Shown: positions 61,964 through 64,000 of the stretch, in pieces
Position numbering within the stretch: position 1 is the first letter of the stretch
Layout of the letters: each line of letters starts with the position of its first letter
From: Aphanomyces cochlioides
Taxonomy: Eukaryota; Oomycota; Saprolegniomycetes; Saprolegniales; Verrucalvaceae
Reading direction: 5' to 3'
NCBI GenBank assembly: GCA_019828595.1
Contig: JAHQRK010000036.1
Span: 62,001 to 126,000, forward strand
DNA length: 64,000 nt
Notes under the pieces: generated by a model
What the model was told of the DNA's origin: nothing
The model's database searches: none
The model's input: only the letters and a program-made list of their open reading frames with translations
Program-made: the position numbers and the translations under genes

Positions 61964-63136
61964 GCAATCTGTTCCTACGATTTCCAATCACAATACAACA
62001 AAATACACGACATCGACGACGAGAAAAAAGCACACCCGATAAGTGTCTTTGAGCTCTCTGAAGTTATCAATCGCATCTCTGAAAATGCTCCTGGGGTCAC
62101 TGAATACATGTATCGCTTTCTTTTCTCCTGTTGCTTCGTGGGCCGTTTCAGAATTGGTGAAATGCTTGCGCTCCGTTGGAACGACGTGTCTTTAAAGAAG
62201 GATGAGCACGGTCGATATCTCTCAGTCAGATTGCGGTGGCATAAGAAGGCCTCCGTTGATGAAGAATGCCAAGTGTACAACATAGTGGATGAGTTGGCTT
62301 ACCCGTGTCTTAAAGTGTGTGGTCTTTTTGAGGATTATCAGCTTGCGATGTCTCGACTTGGCCATAATATTGATCCCAGCAATTTTGTCTTTCCCAACTC
62401 GACCACAATGCATCAAGGAATTATACGTTTGGACTGAGGGAAGAGTATGGATCAAACGTTGGTCCGTCGATTTTTGGATGGAATTGTTGAAAGATGCCAG
62501 GATAATCCTACGGGTGTGTCGCTCCATAGCATGCGAAGAGGTGGAAGTTACTTTCGTGTCTTCGTTTCACAAGAAATGCGATTTACGTTTCGTCAACTTA
62601 TGGCCTGGTCTCGATGGGACGACGCCAAAACGTTGTGCGAGTACTTGGTTACACGTAGCCTGAGCAACGAGATCGACCCAACTAATCTACTGAGGGATTT
62701 GCGTGTGGCAAAAGCAACTGTGACTCAGTCTGTGCCCACTCAACGAAATGTGCCCAATGACTCGTTTCCTGCAGCTCCATGCAATGTTTGTCGATGCTCG
62801 TCCTCAGACAATCGCCAAATCAAGCGTCAAACGACAATGCAAGAGTTTGTTGCAATCAAAACGATTCCAACGGCACGATAGGCTCGAGAAGTCTGGGGTC
62901 AGTGGTTTTACCAAGATCCTCAGCATGGTAGAACTCGGGCATTGAAAGATTTCTCAAAGGACATGGTGCGTGAAGATCGAAAAAAGTACTCTGAGCGCCA
63001 AACAATTGCAAAAGCTTTTTCAAAGTTCAGTTGTTTCGACCACTTTGAAGCTGCTTATGCTAGTCATACTGACTCGTATGTGTCGATCTTGCGTGAGGTG
63101 AGGAAGAGAAAATGTGAAAACAAGCTGTATTCGTGA
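61964..63136 (+). pseudogene. Crypton tyrosine recombinase, catalytic and C-terminal parts (copy 1)
   Basis: One frame with two stops, TGA at 62435-62437 and TAG at 62879-62881. Before the first stop: RFRIGEMLALRWNDV with the first catalytic Arg. Between the stops: HSMRRGG (His-x-x-Arg) and WDDAKTLCEYL with the likely nucleophile Tyr. After the second: REVWGQWFYQDPQHGRTRAL and the following helical region, which resembles the GCR1_C DNA-binding domain of Cryptons, ending at 63136. The catalytic residues survive, but the stops and the upstream insertion inactivate it. Confidence 0.82.
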
Positions 63137-63719
63137 TTCATTAAAGTAAAATTGAATCTTCAAAGGATGTGGTATCGTGAGCTCAGTAAACACACTCATC
63201 CTCATCGGTTTGTGGACATAAATTTGAGAGCTCTGGCCCCGAGAGCTATTCTTGCGGGGATGGCTTTGTTCTCCTTGATTTCTTTGAAGAGGACGAAAGC
63301 ATTTCTTCATTTGTCTGGGGATGCTCAATTCCAAAGCATACATTGTGCCATTCGTCTCCATCATGTGCAAATGCCGTCTGACTCGACGGCTTCAGAGTGA
63401 GCAATCTTCAATGAACACCATAAATCATGGAGATATCAACCAATCAAACGAATGTCGGACGAATTTGTCGCATGCGACTACTACTATTAATAGTATTTAT
63501 CTATACATAAAATACTGGTACGACAAATATCCGACAGTTTTTTTTAGTTTTGATTCGCTGACCGACAACGGACGATCACATTATTGGCCAGTTTAGTACG
63601 CGTGCAATGTGATTGGGCGTTGGACTTGTCGCTCGAAACACATATCGTTAACATTTAACATGTACGAGAGATGATTGGTCAATGTATTTCTGGTCAGTTC
63701 AGAGCATCTTCATTTTGCC
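63137..63719. other. Interval between the two Crypton copies
   Basis: No recognised gene. Short frames only; ccaatcaaacg and gattggtcaatg boxes precede the second Crypton, as they do the first. Confidence 0.4.
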
Positions 63720-64000
63720 ATGCTAGACCCACCACCGAAGGCCGTCATCCGAGACTCATTCCATGGCGCGTCCACGAAACGCACGTATGCTACGTATCAA
63801 AAGCAATTTATGTGATTCTGCAAAGATAGACACGATGGATTGTGTGCGCTTTCTGCTACAACAGACATTTGTACCGACTTTTTTCACGAGCTTTACACGA
63901 GCGGCAAGAAGGCTCGAACAGTGGACGCTGCGAAAACATCTCTGGTGTCCTTCTTCAAGGACAACAATGTCGAACCAAATCCCGCGCAACATGCAGAAGC
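63720..64000 (+). pseudogene. Crypton tyrosine recombinase N-terminus (copy 2, cut by window)
   Basis: From the ATG at 63720: DSFHGASTKRTYATYQKQFM, then an in-frame TGA, then FCKDRHDGLCALSATTDICT, DFFHELYTSGKKARTVDAAK, TSLVSFFKDNNVEPNP. About two thirds of residues match copy 1 by eye. The early stop suggests decay; the rest lies beyond the window. Confidence 0.78.

Noticed and set aside
62435..62881. Stop-codon reassignment or suppressor tRNA explaining the in-frame TGA/TAG codons
   Set aside because: The tRNA-Tyr anticodon is GTA, not a suppressor, and the large retroelement ORFs end at normal stops; the stops occur only in decayed elements.

Overview
This is eukaryotic DNA. It holds intron-containing nuclear tRNA-Tyr genes, APE/EEP-type non-LTR retrotransposons, and Merlin, Tc1/mariner, PIF/Harbinger and Crypton relics. 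That mixture, with GC near 50 % and few introns, suggests an oomycete (Saprolegniales-like), but no host gene confirms this. I see no ordinary single-copy host gene.

Positions 1-49949 are a tandem array of a 1192-1195 bp unit. Each unit has one tRNA-Tyr(GUA) gene (108 bp, with a 35 nt intron) and about 1.08 kb of non-coding spacer. Eleven tRNA genes are intact (10902, 12097, 13289, 21826, 23523, 24718, 33755, 34950, 36144, 37338, 46703). The array is interrupted by eight retroelement copies, all in the same orientation (antisense to the tRNA) and all joined after tRNA nucleotide 14, inside the D-loop/A-box. Seven of them (A1, A2, A3, B1, B2, A4, C) have a visible right junction at a 15 bp target-site copy that begins one base before the tRNA. 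In these the whole 5' part of the tRNA is duplicated, so each insertion leaves a complete tRNA gene at the element's 5' end and a 14 nt stub at its 3' end. The target is therefore restored and can be hit again. Two head-to-tail pairs (A1/A2 and B2/A4), separated only by the 15 bp target, show this.

The elements form three related families. Family A (A1 partial, A2, A3, A4; about 7325 bp) has ORF1 (999 aa, RNA-binding-like) and ORF2 (1384 aa: EEP endonuclease, reverse transcriptase, zinc-knuckle C-terminus). A2 and A4 have intact ORFs; A3 has two frameshifts. Family C (8155 bp copy at 38547-46701, plus two identical 488 bp 5'-truncated copies B1 and B2) has diverged ORF1 and ORF2 and a third ORF with a chromodomain-like and a cysteine-protease-like region. 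Family D (from 47912) is a decayed remnant. The families share a 3'-terminal RNA fold whose helices keep pairing although the sequence changes, and A and C share an identical 34 bp 5' terminus.

Beyond the eroded array edge (49652-49949), 50-64 kb is a transposon graveyard: two broken C2H2/SET-like genes facing each other across a FAR1/MULE fragment, a Merlin element with 9 bp target duplication and a 36 bp-arm palindrome, a Tc1/mariner relic, two PIF/Harbinger elements with Myb/SANT partner genes, and two Crypton tyrosine recombinases, the second running off the window.
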